Shown: positions 42,281 to 52,027, counted from the stretch's first letter. The stretch is DNA of 64,000 nucleotides from Candidatus Dechloromonas phosphoritropha (GCA_016722705.1 JADKGN010000004.1:2356001-2420000), one strand, 5' to 3'. Notes: a model not told the origin generated them from the sequence alone. Made by a program: numbers and translations.

Positions 42281-43118
42281 CGACCATGACGCGGGTGCTC
42301 GACTCGCCGAATATCCAGGACAGGGCCACGCCAGCCGACAGTGCCTCGTTCTGCAGCACCAGCGGGCTGTCCTCGAATTTGGCTCCGGCAAGATTGCCGT
42401 AGCGCACGAAGGCGCCGAGCCAGAAGTTCGGGAAGCGCTTCGATACGCCCATTGTGTATTCCATGCCAGCGTAGCCCGAGGGGGCCTCGTAGGCTGGGCG
42501 GAACGGCGTCGCATACTGTGAGGCGACCGAATAGTAATAGGCATTCTGACGCCGGCTTCCAAACAACGGGCCGGCCAGCAATCCGAGATTCCAGCCCGGC
42601 AGACCCGGCAGATCGGTAATGTCGAAATTGGCATTGGGGCTGAATACCCAGCCAACATCCTGTGGCGAGCCTTCGACGGTCAGTGCCGTGCGCAGGGGCA
42701 GCCGCAATTTGAGGAAGCGGGCACGGTTTTCCGAACGCCACAGGGTCAGGTCCACTTGCGGGCCGATCTCGAAGCTTGCCTTGAGGTCCGGCATGCCAGC
42801 CCGCGCGCGAATGTCCTCGCTTCCCGTGGGCGGTGAGAGCGCCAGGCTCACCGTGAAGTCTACCCGGTCGGTATCGAAAAAGCTGCCACGGATGCCATGG
42901 CGGTCGGCCTTGAAGAAGTCGCCGTGGTAACTGAAGAAGGGAACCGGCAGGATGAAGTTGCTGGTCTGGTCCGAACCACGATAGGCGGGGAGCGTGAGAG
43001 CGGAAACCCCGGCGCCGATTTCCCACAACGGCTTTTCCTCGGCGGCGCCGACGGGCACCGGCAAGCTTAAGGTCACGGTCAGCGCCAGACCGGCGCCACA
43101 AGCGGAACGATGCTTCAT
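42273..43118 (-). CDS. MipA/OmpV family outer-membrane protein
   Basis: 281 residues. The N-terminal signal peptide (MKHRSACGAGLALTVTLSLP, cut near VGAAE) precedes a beta-rich domain with WEIGAGVSALTLPAYRGSDQ, VPFFSYHGDFFKADRHGIRG and repeated alternating strands, ending in AGVALSWIFGESSTRVMVDD. MipA/OmpV proteins are outer-membrane barrels linked in some species to murein synthesis or export. The Met at 43118 overlaps the chorismatase stop (ATGA). Its presence inside a biosynthetic operon suggests a role in moving or anchoring the product. Confidence 0.85.
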   Translation of the reverse strand: MKHRSACGAGLALTVTLSLPVPVGAAEEKPLWEIGAGVSALTLPAYRGSDQTSNFILPVPFFSYHGDFFKADRHGIRGSFFDTDRVDFTVSLALSPPTGSEDIRARAGMPDLKASFEIGPQVDLTLWRSENRARFLKLRLPLRTALTVEGSPQDVGWVFSPNANFDITDLPGLPGWNLGLLAGPLFGSRRQNAYYYSVASQYATPFRPAYEAPSGYAGMEYTMGVSKRFPNFWLGAFVRYGNLAGAKFEDSPLVLQNEALSAGVALSWIFGESSTRVMVDD

Positions 43119-44143
43119 CCGGCAGTCTCCAGGTCGTGCAGCGCCGTCGCCTCGATTTCCACAAGGAGATCGGAACGGCAGATGTCGCCATGAACATAAG
43201 AAATTTCCGCAGCCGTGCCAAGGAACGGATGCACCGTGTCGCGCGCGGCGGCCAAGTCGGCCGCGTGGCGCAGGTATACTCTGTAAGCTAGTTTCTCGAC
43301 TCGGTAAGGAGCCGATCGGGCGAGACGGTTTGCCTCGGCAACGACGGTTGCGACATTGTTTAGCGCTTCCCGCGTCTGGGCCACGACATCTCCGCAATGC
43401 ATCGTCTGGTGGCCGAGGATGCTGGCCGTTCCCGAGATGAAAAGGATCTCCTGCCGGGCCAGACTGACCAGCGCGGCGCGCGAGAAGGTCGGGCTGCGTG
43501 GCCCGTATTTGGCTGGGTAGTCGTAGGCGCTGATCTGGCGCGGGTTCTCGACCGCAGTGGCCGCTTCGCCGCCGGCCATGAAGGCGATGCGCAACGGTCC
43601 CCCGGCCAGGCCGATGGCGCAGGCGGCCGGCACGTTCCCGGTTGCGCCCCGGCTGAATTCGAGGAAGGCATCCTGGCGGCCGATGTTGAACTGGCGATAG
43701 CGCTCTAGCCCGTGCGTTTCAAGGTTGATGTCGGCCAGGTAATTCCACACGCGCCACAGATACGGCAACTGCTGGGCCTCGAGCAGCCGGAAGATACGGC
43801 GATAGGCCTCCTGACTGGCGGCCTGGAGTGGCGAACAGTCAGACGCCCCGGGGAAATCGCTCTCTGGCAGTTCAAGGACGCCGTAGAGCACCGGACCGGC
43901 ACGGCGCCAGGCGATGTCCGCGAATTCGCCCGAAGAACAGGGTGTATCGGAACACCAGACTTCATCAACCTTGCCCGCCATTTGACCGATCGGCAGGGCC
44001 CCAATAAACTGCACTGGCCACGCCGGGGCAGCCCCCGCGCCTCGTCCGCCGATCCGGACGCCGCCGAGAATGGATTCTTCGCGGCCGGCAATGGCGCAAG
44101 ACAGATCGGTGTCGTTCAGGCAGGAAAGAAAACAGAGATTCAC
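43115..44143 (-). CDS. Chorismatase, XanB2/Hyg5/FkbO family
   Basis: 342 residues from a GTG at 44143 that overlaps the halogenase-like gene stop (GTGA). The C-terminal half carries the family blocks SAYDYPAKYGPRSPTFSRAA and SGTASILGHQTMHCGD, the RidA-like part where chorismate is cleaved. PLYLWRVWNYLADIN-type residues (about 128-140) are also conserved. Enzymes of this group hydrolyse chorismate to 3-hydroxybenzoate, 4-hydroxybenzoate or a dihydrodiol. XanB2 feeds xanthomonadin and quinone synthesis. Which product is made here cannot be told by eye. Confidence 0.9.
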   Translation of the reverse strand: MNLCFLSCLNDTDLSCAIAGREESILGGVRIGGRGAGAAPAWPVQFIGALPIGQMAGKVDEVWCSDTPCSSGEFADIAWRRAGPVLYGVLELPESDFPGASDCSPLQAASQEAYRRIFRLLEAQQLPYLWRVWNYLADINLETHGLERYRQFNIGRQDAFLEFSRGATGNVPAACAIGLAGGPLRIAFMAGGEAATAVENPRQISAYDYPAKYGPRSPTFSRAALVSLARQEILFISGTASILGHQTMHCGDVVAQTREALNNVATVVAEANRLARSAPYRVEKLAYRVYLRHAADLAAARDTVHPFLGTAAEISYVHGDICRSDLLVEIEATALHDLETAG

Positions 44144-45480
44144 GAAGCGGAATTAAGCGCAGGATCGTCGACCCGGCGGATGTTGATGCGCCTCCGCTTC
44201 CACCCCAAAAAGGCGCGCCGGGGCTGTATGACGTTGGCGATATAATAGAGTGTCTTGAACATCAGGATGGCGCGCCAGATCGGCGTCTTGCCGAAAATGT
44301 CACCGGCCAGGACCGAAAGGAGGGCTTCCTTGACGCGGAAAATGTTCTTCGGATGCATGAAGAAGTCGCGCATGATCGGGTTGGTTACCCGGTAGATAAA
44401 CCACGAGAATTCCTTAGGGCCGTGCTTCATCAGTTCGTCAAAACGCTTGAGTGCGGTTTTTGCCGCAGCCGGATTTTTCAGGCAGGTATCGATCGCTTCG
44501 GCACCGATCACGCCACTGTTCATGGCCAGCAGCACGCCGGAAGAGAAGACAGGGTCGATGAAGGCATAGGCGTCGCCGAGCAGCAGGTAGTTCGGGCCGT
44601 GATTGCGCTCCGAGACATACGAGAAGTTGCCGGTGGCTTCGACTTCATTAACCAGTGTTGCCATCTTCAGGCGTTCGGCCAGCGCCGGAGACATGGTGAT
44701 GCCATCCATCAGGAACTTCTCGACGTCGCGGTTTCCCTTGGTCTTCATGAAATATGGCCAGGTCACCATGCCGATGCTGGTGACATCGCCCTGCATCGGG
44801 ATGAACCAGAACCAGCCGTGCTCGAACCAGAAGATGCTGATATGGCCCTCAGCCTGACCATCATGGCGCCGGGCCCCGGAGAAATGGCCATAGATTGCAG
44901 AACTGTTGTGTTTCGGGTTGCGGTGTTTGATCTGGAAACGGTTTGCCAGAAAGGTGTCGCGACCGGAGGCGTCAACAACAAAACGGGCTTTCCATTCGAC
45001 CCTGCACCCATCATCATGCTCGGCATGAATCACTGCACCACTGTTGTCGGGCAAAAATTCAATCGCTTTGGCCTTGCACTGCTCATGTACTTCAACACCC
45101 TTGTTCCCTGCATTGCGAATCAAGATTTCGTCGAACTCGGCGCGCTTGACCTGGTAGGCGTAGGGTATCGATTTGTCCCAAGCGTCTGCGAAATGAAAGG
45201 TTTGCGACATTTCGTGGTGGGGTGAAACGAACTCGGCGCCCCATTTCTCCATGCTGATCGCCTTTACCTCGTCGGCGATGCCCATGCGCTCGAAGAGCGG
45301 CAGGTTGGCCGGCAGTAGCGATTCGCCGATGTGGAAGCGCGGGTGGCGCGCCTTCTCGAGCAGGACGACCCGGTAGCCCTTTTCAGCCAGCAGGGGCGCG
45401 ACCGTCGTTCCAGCCGGGCCGCCACCGATGACCAGAACATCGCATTCCCGACGTTCAATTTCCTGCACTTGCTGTTTCAT
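44140..45480 (-). CDS. Flavin-dependent halogenase-like oxidoreductase
   Basis: 446 residues from the Met at 45480 (an upstream Met at 45531 lacks a good site). The FAD-binding motif VIGGGPAGTT lies at 17-26. GWFWFIP matches the W-x-W-x-I-P halogenase signature. LLGDAYAFIDPVFSSGVLLA is the second FAD block. The tail is basic. Related proteins occur in xanthomonadin and aryl-polyene clusters, where they may halogenate or only oxidise the aryl head group. The gene overlaps the chorismatase start by 4 bp. Confidence 0.88.
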   Translation of the reverse strand: MKQQVQEIERRECDVLVIGGGPAGTTVAPLLAEKGYRVVLLEKARHPRFHIGESLLPANLPLFERMGIADEVKAISMEKWGAEFVSPHHEMSQTFHFADAWDKSIPYAYQVKRAEFDEILIRNAGNKGVEVHEQCKAKAIEFLPDNSGAVIHAEHDDGCRVEWKARFVVDASGRDTFLANRFQIKHRNPKHNSSAIYGHFSGARRHDGQAEGHISIFWFEHGWFWFIPMQGDVTSIGMVTWPYFMKTKGNRDVEKFLMDGITMSPALAERLKMATLVNEVEATGNFSYVSERNHGPNYLLLGDAYAFIDPVFSSGVLLAMNSGVIGAEAIDTCLKNPAAAKTALKRFDELMKHGPKEFSWFIYRVTNPIMRDFFMHPKNIFRVKEALLSVLAGDIFGKTPIWRAILMFKTLYYIANVIQPRRAFLGWKRRRINIRRVDDPALNSAS

Positions 45481-45606
45481 TCTGTCAGTTTCTCCGGGAG
45501 CGGCCAGAAAAAATTCGCCTGTAGAAGTCATCCCGTCCGCGGTCTCCGGGGGGAATCAAGATGGCCTGCCTTGTTGCCGAACAAGCGGACCATATTGGGG
45601 CCAAAA

Positions 45607-47253
45607 TTATACTGCTGCCTGAGCTGCCGGCGGGACACAACAGGTGCTGCCGTCTTCAACCCGCGGAGCGATTGATTTCATCACTTCCCGCCGCGAGAGT
45701 TTGACCGGCGACATCGAAACGATGTTGTCCACCTGTAAGTCTTGGCTCAGGTAAGGCTTGAGGCCGAGCGGCTGGCGGGGATGCAGCTTGAATTCGCGCT
45801 TGGCCTTTTCCAATTGCGCCTTGTTGGCACTGAAATAGCGGGCGGCGGCGATGGTTTCGGGTAAATGCTTGAGCACATGCCAGAGGCTCCAGCGATGCGC
45901 CCACAGCCGTTTGGCAAAACGGCGCCGATAACCCTTGCTGTCATAGAAGCGCTTGACGTGCCAGTTGTAGAGCGCATCCATCTCCTCGCGCGACGTGAAG
46001 CCCTCGGGCAAAAAGACGAAATTCAGGCAATTCATCAGTCGCCAGTCTTCGATGAACTCACCCGACACCTGGCTGGCGCACTCTTCCCAGATCGGCGCGC
46101 CGTGCAGCGGGCTGAACTTGGTCATGTTCATCTCGTCGAGTTCCAGCGAGAGAATGAAATCGCTGGTCACCTTCACGGTATCCGGCGTTTCGCCGGGCAT
46201 GCCAAAAATGAACAGCCCCTTGGCGCGCAGGCCGGCGGCGTGAATCTGCCGTACCGTATCGCGCACCGCATCGAGCGTCACGCCGGCCTTGTGCCTTTCC
46301 ATCATCGCCGGATCGGCCGATTCGATGCCCATCGACACCATCAGCACGCCCGCTTGCTTCAGTTTGGCCAGCATTTCGTCCGAAGTATGGCCGGTGCGGA
46401 TCGCGCAGTTCCACTGGATGTCCAGCGGCTTCTCGATCAAGAGCTCGCATAAATCGAACACGCGCTGCTTCTTGGCCGTGAACAGGTCGTCGTACATGTT
46501 GATGTGATAGACCCCGAACCGGTCGCGCAGGTATTTCATGTGGTCGTAGGTGTATTGCGCTGAATTGGTCTTGTAAAGGCGCTCGAACACCGTCCGGTCG
46601 CAGAACGAACAGGTGTAGGGGCAGCCGCGCGAGGTGACCATCGTCGCACCGTAGCGCTTCTCGTAGGCAAACAGCGGCAGGTGATAGGCATGCGGAAAGC
46701 CGGGCAGCTTTTCGTAGGCCGGGAAGGGCAGATCATCGAGATCGAGGATGCGGTCGCGGCGCGGGTTGATGCGAATCTTGCCGCTTTCGTCGCGGTAAAT
46801 CAGGTTGGCGATCCCCTTCAACGGCTTGCCATCGGCCAGTTCAAGAAAGGCCCCTTCACCCTCGCCGATTACCAGATAGTCGATCTCGGGATAGTGTTCG
46901 AGAATGGGCGCCCCGAGCGACGAAACATGCACGTTACCAAAGGTAATCTTGATGTCCGGTCGCCGCGCGCGAATATATGAGGCGAGTTCGATGGCATCCA
47001 TGAACCCCGAGGTCGTCGCTGAAAAACCGACCATTTCCGGCTCACTGGCCAGCACGATCTCGGCATTCTCGGCAATGCTCGGCGGGGCATAGGGGCCCAG
47101 GCAATCGTGCAATTGGACGCTATGACTGAACTTTTCCAGCCACGAGGCCAGTTGCATGATGCCGATCGGCGGCATCCGGTTGGCCAGCACCGAAAAATCG
47201 GGCTGTCCGGGAACGAAATTGAAGCCGGCAGGGTGAACAAGGGTGACGCGCAC
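45607..47253 (-). CDS. B12-binding radical SAM protein
   Basis: 548 residues. The N-terminal 140 residues form a cobalamin-binding-like domain (MRVTLVHPAGFNFVPG, MVGFSATTSGFMDAIELASY, YLVIGEGEGAFLELADG). The radical SAM core follows with the cluster motif SRGCPYTCSFCDRTVF (C-x3-C-x2-C) at about 208-223 and FIFGMPGETPDTVKV. The C-terminal part is basic. It resembles BchE- or HpnP-like class B methylases and oxidative cyclases, whose substrates vary widely. It is separated by 126 bp from the halogenase-like gene, on the same strand, so it may be the first gene of the locus or a separate unit. Confidence 0.88.
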   Translation of the reverse strand: MRVTLVHPAGFNFVPGQPDFSVLANRMPPIGIMQLASWLEKFSHSVQLHDCLGPYAPPSIAENAEIVLASEPEMVGFSATTSGFMDAIELASYIRARRPDIKITFGNVHVSSLGAPILEHYPEIDYLVIGEGEGAFLELADGKPLKGIANLIYRDESGKIRINPRRDRILDLDDLPFPAYEKLPGFPHAYHLPLFAYEKRYGATMVTSRGCPYTCSFCDRTVFERLYKTNSAQYTYDHMKYLRDRFGVYHINMYDDLFTAKKQRVFDLCELLIEKPLDIQWNCAIRTGHTSDEMLAKLKQAGVLMVSMGIESADPAMMERHKAGVTLDAVRDTVRQIHAAGLRAKGLFIFGMPGETPDTVKVTSDFILSLELDEMNMTKFSPLHGAPIWEECASQVSGEFIEDWRLMNCLNFVFLPEGFTSREEMDALYNWHVKRFYDSKGYRRRFAKRLWAHRWSLWHVLKHLPETIAAARYFSANKAQLEKAKREFKLHPRQPLGLKPYLSQDLQVDNIVSMSPVKLSRREVMKSIAPRVEDGSTCCVPPAAQAAV

Positions 47254-47367
47254 GATTTATTGCTCCCGCTAGCGTTTCAGCGAATTCTACAGGCAATGAG
47301 AGAGCGTAACCCTGGCGACTTGCGGTGGATAGGCGTGCCAGTAACCCAGTTCGCGGGAAGACTGGGC

Positions 47368-47393
47368 GCCTCCGCGTCAAGCAGTGCGGAGGC
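47368..47393. other. Inverted repeat between corC-like and radical SAM genes
   Basis: GCCTCCGC (47368-47375) pairs perfectly with GCGGAGGC (47386-47393) around a 10-nt loop. It lies 15 bp after the stop of the minus-strand corC-like gene, so it may end that transcript, but no T run follows on either strand. Confidence 0.4.
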
Positions 47394-47408
47394 CTAAGCT
47401 GCGGCTGG

Positions 47409-48683
47409 CTATGCTCGCTTGATATGAACCTTGATGATGGTGCGGGCGCTGACCGCCCGCACAGTAAACAGGTAGCTTTCCTCGCGGATCTGGCTGCCCA
47501 CGGGTGGAATCGTGCGCAGGCGGTTTATGATCAGCCCGGCCACGGTATGAGCCGCCTCCATGGGAATGTTCAGGTGCAGTTCCTCGTTGATCTGCGAGAT
47601 TGGAGTCCGGCCATCGACCAGAAACTCTTGGGATCCCAACTCCTTGATCATGATGCGCTGCTTGCTGCGGTGCGATTCGTACTCGTCAAAATCGTAGCCG
47701 ACATCGATTTCTCCAACCACCTCCTCGAAGATGTCTTCCATGCTGAGAATGCCGATGGCTGAACCGAACTCGTTCACAACTATCGCCATGAAGTCTATCG
47801 GGCGTAGAAGGAGTGTCTTGATGGTGCGGTCTATGGGCTGCCTGGAGGAGACATAGACCGGTTCCTGGATGTAGTCGGCCTTGGCTTTCCGGTTGATGTC
47901 AGTCGCCATCAGGTCCCACGAGTTCAGGGTGAGGATGCCCACGATATTAGACATGTTGCCTCGATAGATCGGCAGGCGATTGTAGCCGTGGGCGAGCACG
48001 AGTTGCACCGCTTCCTCCATGCTGGCATGTTCGCTGATACCTACCACCTCGTCGAGGGGAGTCATCACCTCACCTACCGAAGTCTCGGAGAAACGCGTGA
48101 TGCGAGCAACTTTCTCCGCATCGAAGCCGCCATCGTCATCGTCTGCGCCCGACGACGTCTCGAGCAGCATACGCAGTTCCTCGCGGCTGATGAAACCACT
48201 ATTCACCGGCGTACTTCCCCCGGCCAAGCGGGTCGCAAAGCGGGCAACACGACTGAAAACGAAAACTACGGGAAAGAACAGCCAGGCAAAAAAGCGCAGC
48301 ACGAAAACGATGCGGGTCACCAGAAAATCGGCTTTCTGCTGGTAGATGCTTTTCGGAACGATTTCGCCGAGGATCAGCAGGAAAGGGGTCGCCAGCGCCA
48401 CCGAAATGATGTCGCCGCTCGGACCCATGGCTTCGATGAAGATGATGGTGATCAGCGTGGTGACGGTAACGGTAGCCACGTTGGTGCCCACCAGTGTCGT
48501 CCCGAGAAGCAGGTCCGGCGTTTTGTACATCTTGAGCACGAGAGCCGCGCCTTTGTCGCCGGTCTTGGCCATATGACGCAACCTGATCTTGTCGCTGTTG
48601 ACCATGGCGATCTCGGAGCCGGAAAAAAAGCCCTTGAGCAAGAGGAAGATCACGATCGCTGTACATTCAATGAACATTTCCAC
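47409..48683 (-). CDS. CorC/HlyC (CNNM-CBS) family membrane protein, paralogue 1
   Basis: 424 residues from a GTG at 48683 (an ATG two codons later is possible). An N-terminal DUF21/CNNM membrane domain (about 1-180, with FFSGSEIAMVNSDKIRLRHM) precedes two CBS motifs (VGEVMTPLDEVVGISEHASM and EPVYVSSRQPIDRTIKTLLL) and a C-terminal CorC_HlyC domain with VNEFGSAIGILSMEDIFEE. The family is linked to magnesium or cobalt efflux or tolerance; the old haemolysin name is misleading. It starts 3 bp after the upstream paralogue stop, so the two are one operon. Confidence 0.9.
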   Translation of the reverse strand: MEMFIECTAIVIFLLLKGFFSGSEIAMVNSDKIRLRHMAKTGDKGAALVLKMYKTPDLLLGTTLVGTNVATVTVTTLITIIFIEAMGPSGDIISVALATPFLLILGEIVPKSIYQQKADFLVTRIVFVLRFFAWLFFPVVFVFSRVARFATRLAGGSTPVNSGFISREELRMLLETSSGADDDDGGFDAEKVARITRFSETSVGEVMTPLDEVVGISEHASMEEAVQLVLAHGYNRLPIYRGNMSNIVGILTLNSWDLMATDINRKAKADYIQEPVYVSSRQPIDRTIKTLLLRPIDFMAIVVNEFGSAIGILSMEDIFEEVVGEIDVGYDFDEYESHRSKQRIMIKELGSQEFLVDGRTPISQINEELHLNIPMEAAHTVAGLIINRLRTIPPVGSQIREESYLFTVRAVSARTIIKVHIKRA

Positions 48684-48686
48684 GGC

Positions 48687-50186
48687 TCAGGCCCCTTTCG
48701 CTGCTGACGGGTTAGCGTAAGGCGCCACACCCTGTCCGGACGCTGCCTCATCGATTTTGGATACCGACTGCGAGGTAACCTCCGCAAGCGCCTCCGCAGG
48801 CGCGTCCGTCTCGCCAGCAGACGGATCTTGGTCCTCGTGGCGGCCATCAACTGGTGGCGGCGGGCTGCACCCCGTGTCCACCAGTTCGGGGTCCGGGCCC
48901 AAGTCCAGGCGGGTCACGAGGAACCCGCCGATGCGCAAACCCAGCATGCTCTCGACGGAAAAAATGAAGCCCTCGAAGGTGACCGAGTCACCGACCCGCG
49001 GCAGGCGATTCAGCAGTCGCATGACCAGGCCACCGACGGTGTTCATGCTCGGGTCATCGAGGCTGGCGCCCACCAACTGATTGAAATCCACCAGGCTCAT
49101 CTCGCCGGGGATCGAATAGATCTTGCTCTCCTCGATCTCCCTGATACCGGGCTCCTCCTGCGGCGGCGCAAGCCGGCCGAGCATGAAAGCGGCCACGTCG
49201 CGGATCGAGATGATGCCAAGAACATTGCCATATTCACCAATCACCAGAGCGAGACGGGTGCGGTTCTCCTGGAAGAATTCGACCAATTCATCTACTTTCT
49301 TGGTGGCCGGCACAAACTGGGGCTGGCGCATCACGTCCCGCACCTCGAGTGACGCCAAGTCGCCGCCGCTGCGGACCAGTTTGATGATGTCTTCCGAATG
49401 GAGGAAGCCGACGACATTCGCAGGATTACCCTCGAAGAGCGGCACGCGGGGATGGCGCATGGCCTGAAAGGCCTTTACCAGTTGCGGCAGCGGAGCGTCC
49501 ACGTCAAGGGAAACCATGCTCGAAATCGGCGTCATGATGTCCACGACCTCCGCTTCCGAAGCCTCCAGCAAGTTGTCTATGAGAATCCGCTCGGTGGGCA
49601 CGATCGCACCACTGGCCTCGCCTTCCTCGACCAGCGTTCGAAATTCGTCGGAGTGGAGAATGTTTTCCTTCTTCACCGGTTCGCCGACGATGGCCGTGGT
49701 AATCCGGTCGGCGATGGCACGCACCACCTTTCGCAGCGGTGCAATGAAAGCGATCCATCTGGGCAAAAGCGGCGCGGAGAAGCGAGTGGCGACCATCATC
49801 GGGTAAGTGACAGCAATGGTCTTGGGCGTCACCTCGCCGAAAAGCAGAAGCATCGGGACCATCACCAAGATGTTGAGCCAGGTGGTCTGGTCTTCGGTGA
49901 AAAACATCAGGAGGATCGACGCCATGTTGGCCGCCGAGGCTATGTTCACCAACTCATTGCCACATAACAACGAGATAATCAGGCGCCGCGGCTCTACCAG
50001 CATGTCCTGAATACCCCTGAAACGTGGATGCTGGCTGTTCTGCAACCTCTGCAGATCGAAGGAGGTCAATGAAAAGAGTGCCGTTTCGGATCCCGAAAAG
50101 AACGCCGATGTGGTCAGCAGGAGCACCTGGACGCAGAGCCGGACGATCAGTTCCAGGTCGAGCCAGGACGGTAATTCCATAAACAT
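48687..50186 (-). CDS. CorC/HlyC (CNNM-CBS) family membrane protein, paralogue 2
   Basis: 499 residues with the same order of domains: CNNM membrane region (AFFSGSETALFSLTSFDLQR, about residues 27-46), CBS pair (VVDIMTPISSMVSLDVDAPL, VRDVMRQPQFVPATKKVDEL) and CorC_HlyC end (VIGEYGNVLGIISIRDVAAF). A long Pro/Asp/Ala-rich tail (about 440-499) is unusual for the family. GGGAG lies 7 nt before the ATG at 50186. First gene of a two-gene operon with paralogue 1; the two may form a heteromer. Confidence 0.9.
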   Translation of the reverse strand: MFMELPSWLDLELIVRLCVQVLLLTTSAFFSGSETALFSLTSFDLQRLQNSQHPRFRGIQDMLVEPRRLIISLLCGNELVNIASAANMASILLMFFTEDQTTWLNILVMVPMLLLFGEVTPKTIAVTYPMMVATRFSAPLLPRWIAFIAPLRKVVRAIADRITTAIVGEPVKKENILHSDEFRTLVEEGEASGAIVPTERILIDNLLEASEAEVVDIMTPISSMVSLDVDAPLPQLVKAFQAMRHPRVPLFEGNPANVVGFLHSEDIIKLVRSGGDLASLEVRDVMRQPQFVPATKKVDELVEFFQENRTRLALVIGEYGNVLGIISIRDVAAFMLGRLAPPQEEPGIREIEESKIYSIPGEMSLVDFNQLVGASLDDPSMNTVGGLVMRLLNRLPRVGDSVTFEGFIFSVESMLGLRIGGFLVTRLDLGPDPELVDTGCSPPPPVDGRHEDQDPSAGETDAPAEALAEVTSQSVSKIDEAASGQGVAPYANPSAAKGA

Positions 50187-50388
50187 GGTCAGACTCCCTT
50201 AACTGTGGCAACGCCCGATTGGAGTAATCACGCAGTTCACTCCCTTCAATCAGCGAGCCTTATAACATAAACATTGATGTTTTGGCGCGGGTCAGGGCAG
50301 GGCGGAGGTTAACTCGCAGGGTGATCCTGGCGCGCCCGGAAGTCATTTTCTTTAAGGGCGTGGCCACGCCCTTCCATCCAATATGACG

Positions 50389-51804
50389 TCAAGTCGGGTC
50401 GGCCGCCGATTGTGATTCCGACAGACTTACCTGGCCCGCGTCATCAAGCGCAATATCCTCGAAGCGCACCTTGGTGATGCGGTGATGGTCCATTTCCAGA
50501 ACGACCAGCCGGGCCGAATGGATGTCGACCGCTTCGCCGACGTGCGGGACGTGCCCGAGCACCTTGTATATCAGTCCGGCGAGTGTCGTATAGTCGGCGT
50601 CCTCGGGGAATGGATAATGGATGATCGGCTCCAGGTCGCTGACCCGCATCGAGGCGTCGATTTCGTACTGGCTGCCTTCCAGCTTCTTCACACGGCGTCC
50701 CGCCGTTTGCGTGAACTCGTCGTCGTACTCGCCGACAATTTCCTCAAGGATGTCTTCGAGCGAGATCAGTCCCTCGGTGCCGCCGTATTCGTCGATGACA
50801 ATCGCAATCTGCTGCCGTCCCTTTTTGAAGGCTTTCAGCATTTCGCTGAGCGTCTTGGTGTGCGGAACGACCAGCGGCTTCTTGGCGAATTCGCCGACCG
50901 GTTGCTGGCTGACTTTGTCCAGCATTGTGCAGGTATGTTCAGCCATGACGGTGAGCAGTTCCTTGATCGACACGATGCCGGTGATGCGGTCGATCGTCTG
51001 GTCATAAACCGGGAAACGGGCGTGCGGCATGTCCTGGAACAGGCGTAGCGCATCGGACAGCGTTGCATCCTTCGACAGCGCCACGATTTCGGTGCGCGGC
51101 ACCATCGCCTCGTACACGTTGTGCTCGTCAAGGTTGAAGACACCGCGAATCATCTGTGTTTCTTCCGGGGCGAGGACGCCATCCTTTTCGCTGGCTGAGA
51201 GGACCATCCGGATTTCCTCGACCGACATCGTGAAGTGGCTCTCGGCGCCATGTGCCAGATCGCGTTGCCCGAATACCCAGAGCAGGGCGTTGGAGGAGAG
51301 CTTCATGACGAAGATCAGGGGCTTGAGGATGATGTACATCAGGTTGATCACCCAACCTACGGCCATGGCGATCGCTTCAGCCTTGTGGAAGGCGAGTACC
51401 TTGGGCGCCAGTTCCCCGGCGACGACGTGCAGGAACGAGATGACCACGAAGGCGAAGGCGTAGGAGGCGGTATGCGCTGCCGTCTGGATCGCATGGCTGT
51501 CGCCGAAAATTGCGAAGAGTGCGACGAAGGAGGCGTCGGTAAGAGTACTGATCGTTTCCATACCGAAAGCGCCGAGGCCGAGAGAGACCAGCGTGATGCC
51601 GACCTGGGTGACTGAATAGAAGCGCTCCGGTTCGTTGTGCAGCATCTCGACGGTTTTCGCCGCCTTGTTGCCCATGTCGGCCATCTGCTTGATCCGGCTC
51701 CGCCGCGCCGAGGAAATCGCGATCTCGGAACCGACGAAGAAAGCATTTCCCGCGACGAACAAAAAGATGAGTCCAAGGTTGACCCATACTGTTAACGAAT
51801 CCAT
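50389..51804 (-). CDS. CorC/HlyC (CNNM-CBS) family membrane protein, paralogue 3
   Basis: 471 residues from the Met at 51804, which follows GGAGG. CNNM region with NAFFVGSEIAISSARRSRIK, CBS motifs (VYEAMVPRTEIVALSKDATL and FAKKPLVVPHTKTLSEMLKA) and CorC_HlyC end with VIDEYGGTEGLISLEDILEE. Its membrane domain has a longer loop than the other two (LTDASFVALFAIFGDSHAIQ), typical of the YhdP/YugS-like branch. It is separated by about 200 bp from the other two and is divergent from the tetR-type gene. The magnesium link is family knowledge only. Confidence 0.9.
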   Translation of the reverse strand: MDSLTVWVNLGLIFLFVAGNAFFVGSEIAISSARRSRIKQMADMGNKAAKTVEMLHNEPERFYSVTQVGITLVSLGLGAFGMETISTLTDASFVALFAIFGDSHAIQTAAHTASYAFAFVVISFLHVVAGELAPKVLAFHKAEAIAMAVGWVINLMYIILKPLIFVMKLSSNALLWVFGQRDLAHGAESHFTMSVEEIRMVLSASEKDGVLAPEETQMIRGVFNLDEHNVYEAMVPRTEIVALSKDATLSDALRLFQDMPHARFPVYDQTIDRITGIVSIKELLTVMAEHTCTMLDKVSQQPVGEFAKKPLVVPHTKTLSEMLKAFKKGRQQIAIVIDEYGGTEGLISLEDILEEIVGEYDDEFTQTAGRRVKKLEGSQYEIDASMRVSDLEPIIHYPFPEDADYTTLAGLIYKVLGHVPHVGEAVDIHSARLVVLEMDHHRITKVRFEDIALDDAGQVSLSESQSAADPT

Positions 51805-52027
51805 CTTTCCGCCTCCATTTGATTGTTTTTCGTCAGGGTTTCGTGTGCCACGTGCAGCACGCACTGACGGGCGGCGAGCGTATATCCGGCACCCCAACGG
51901 GCGAGTATCGCCGAGCAGGGCCGCGGGAGTCAATCGCGGGGCAGGGCGCGGCAGACAGCGTGAGTCGGAAATTTTTGGCGACTTTGCCTAAAGATTGACT
52001 TGCGGTAGCAAAAAATCTCACCTATCA

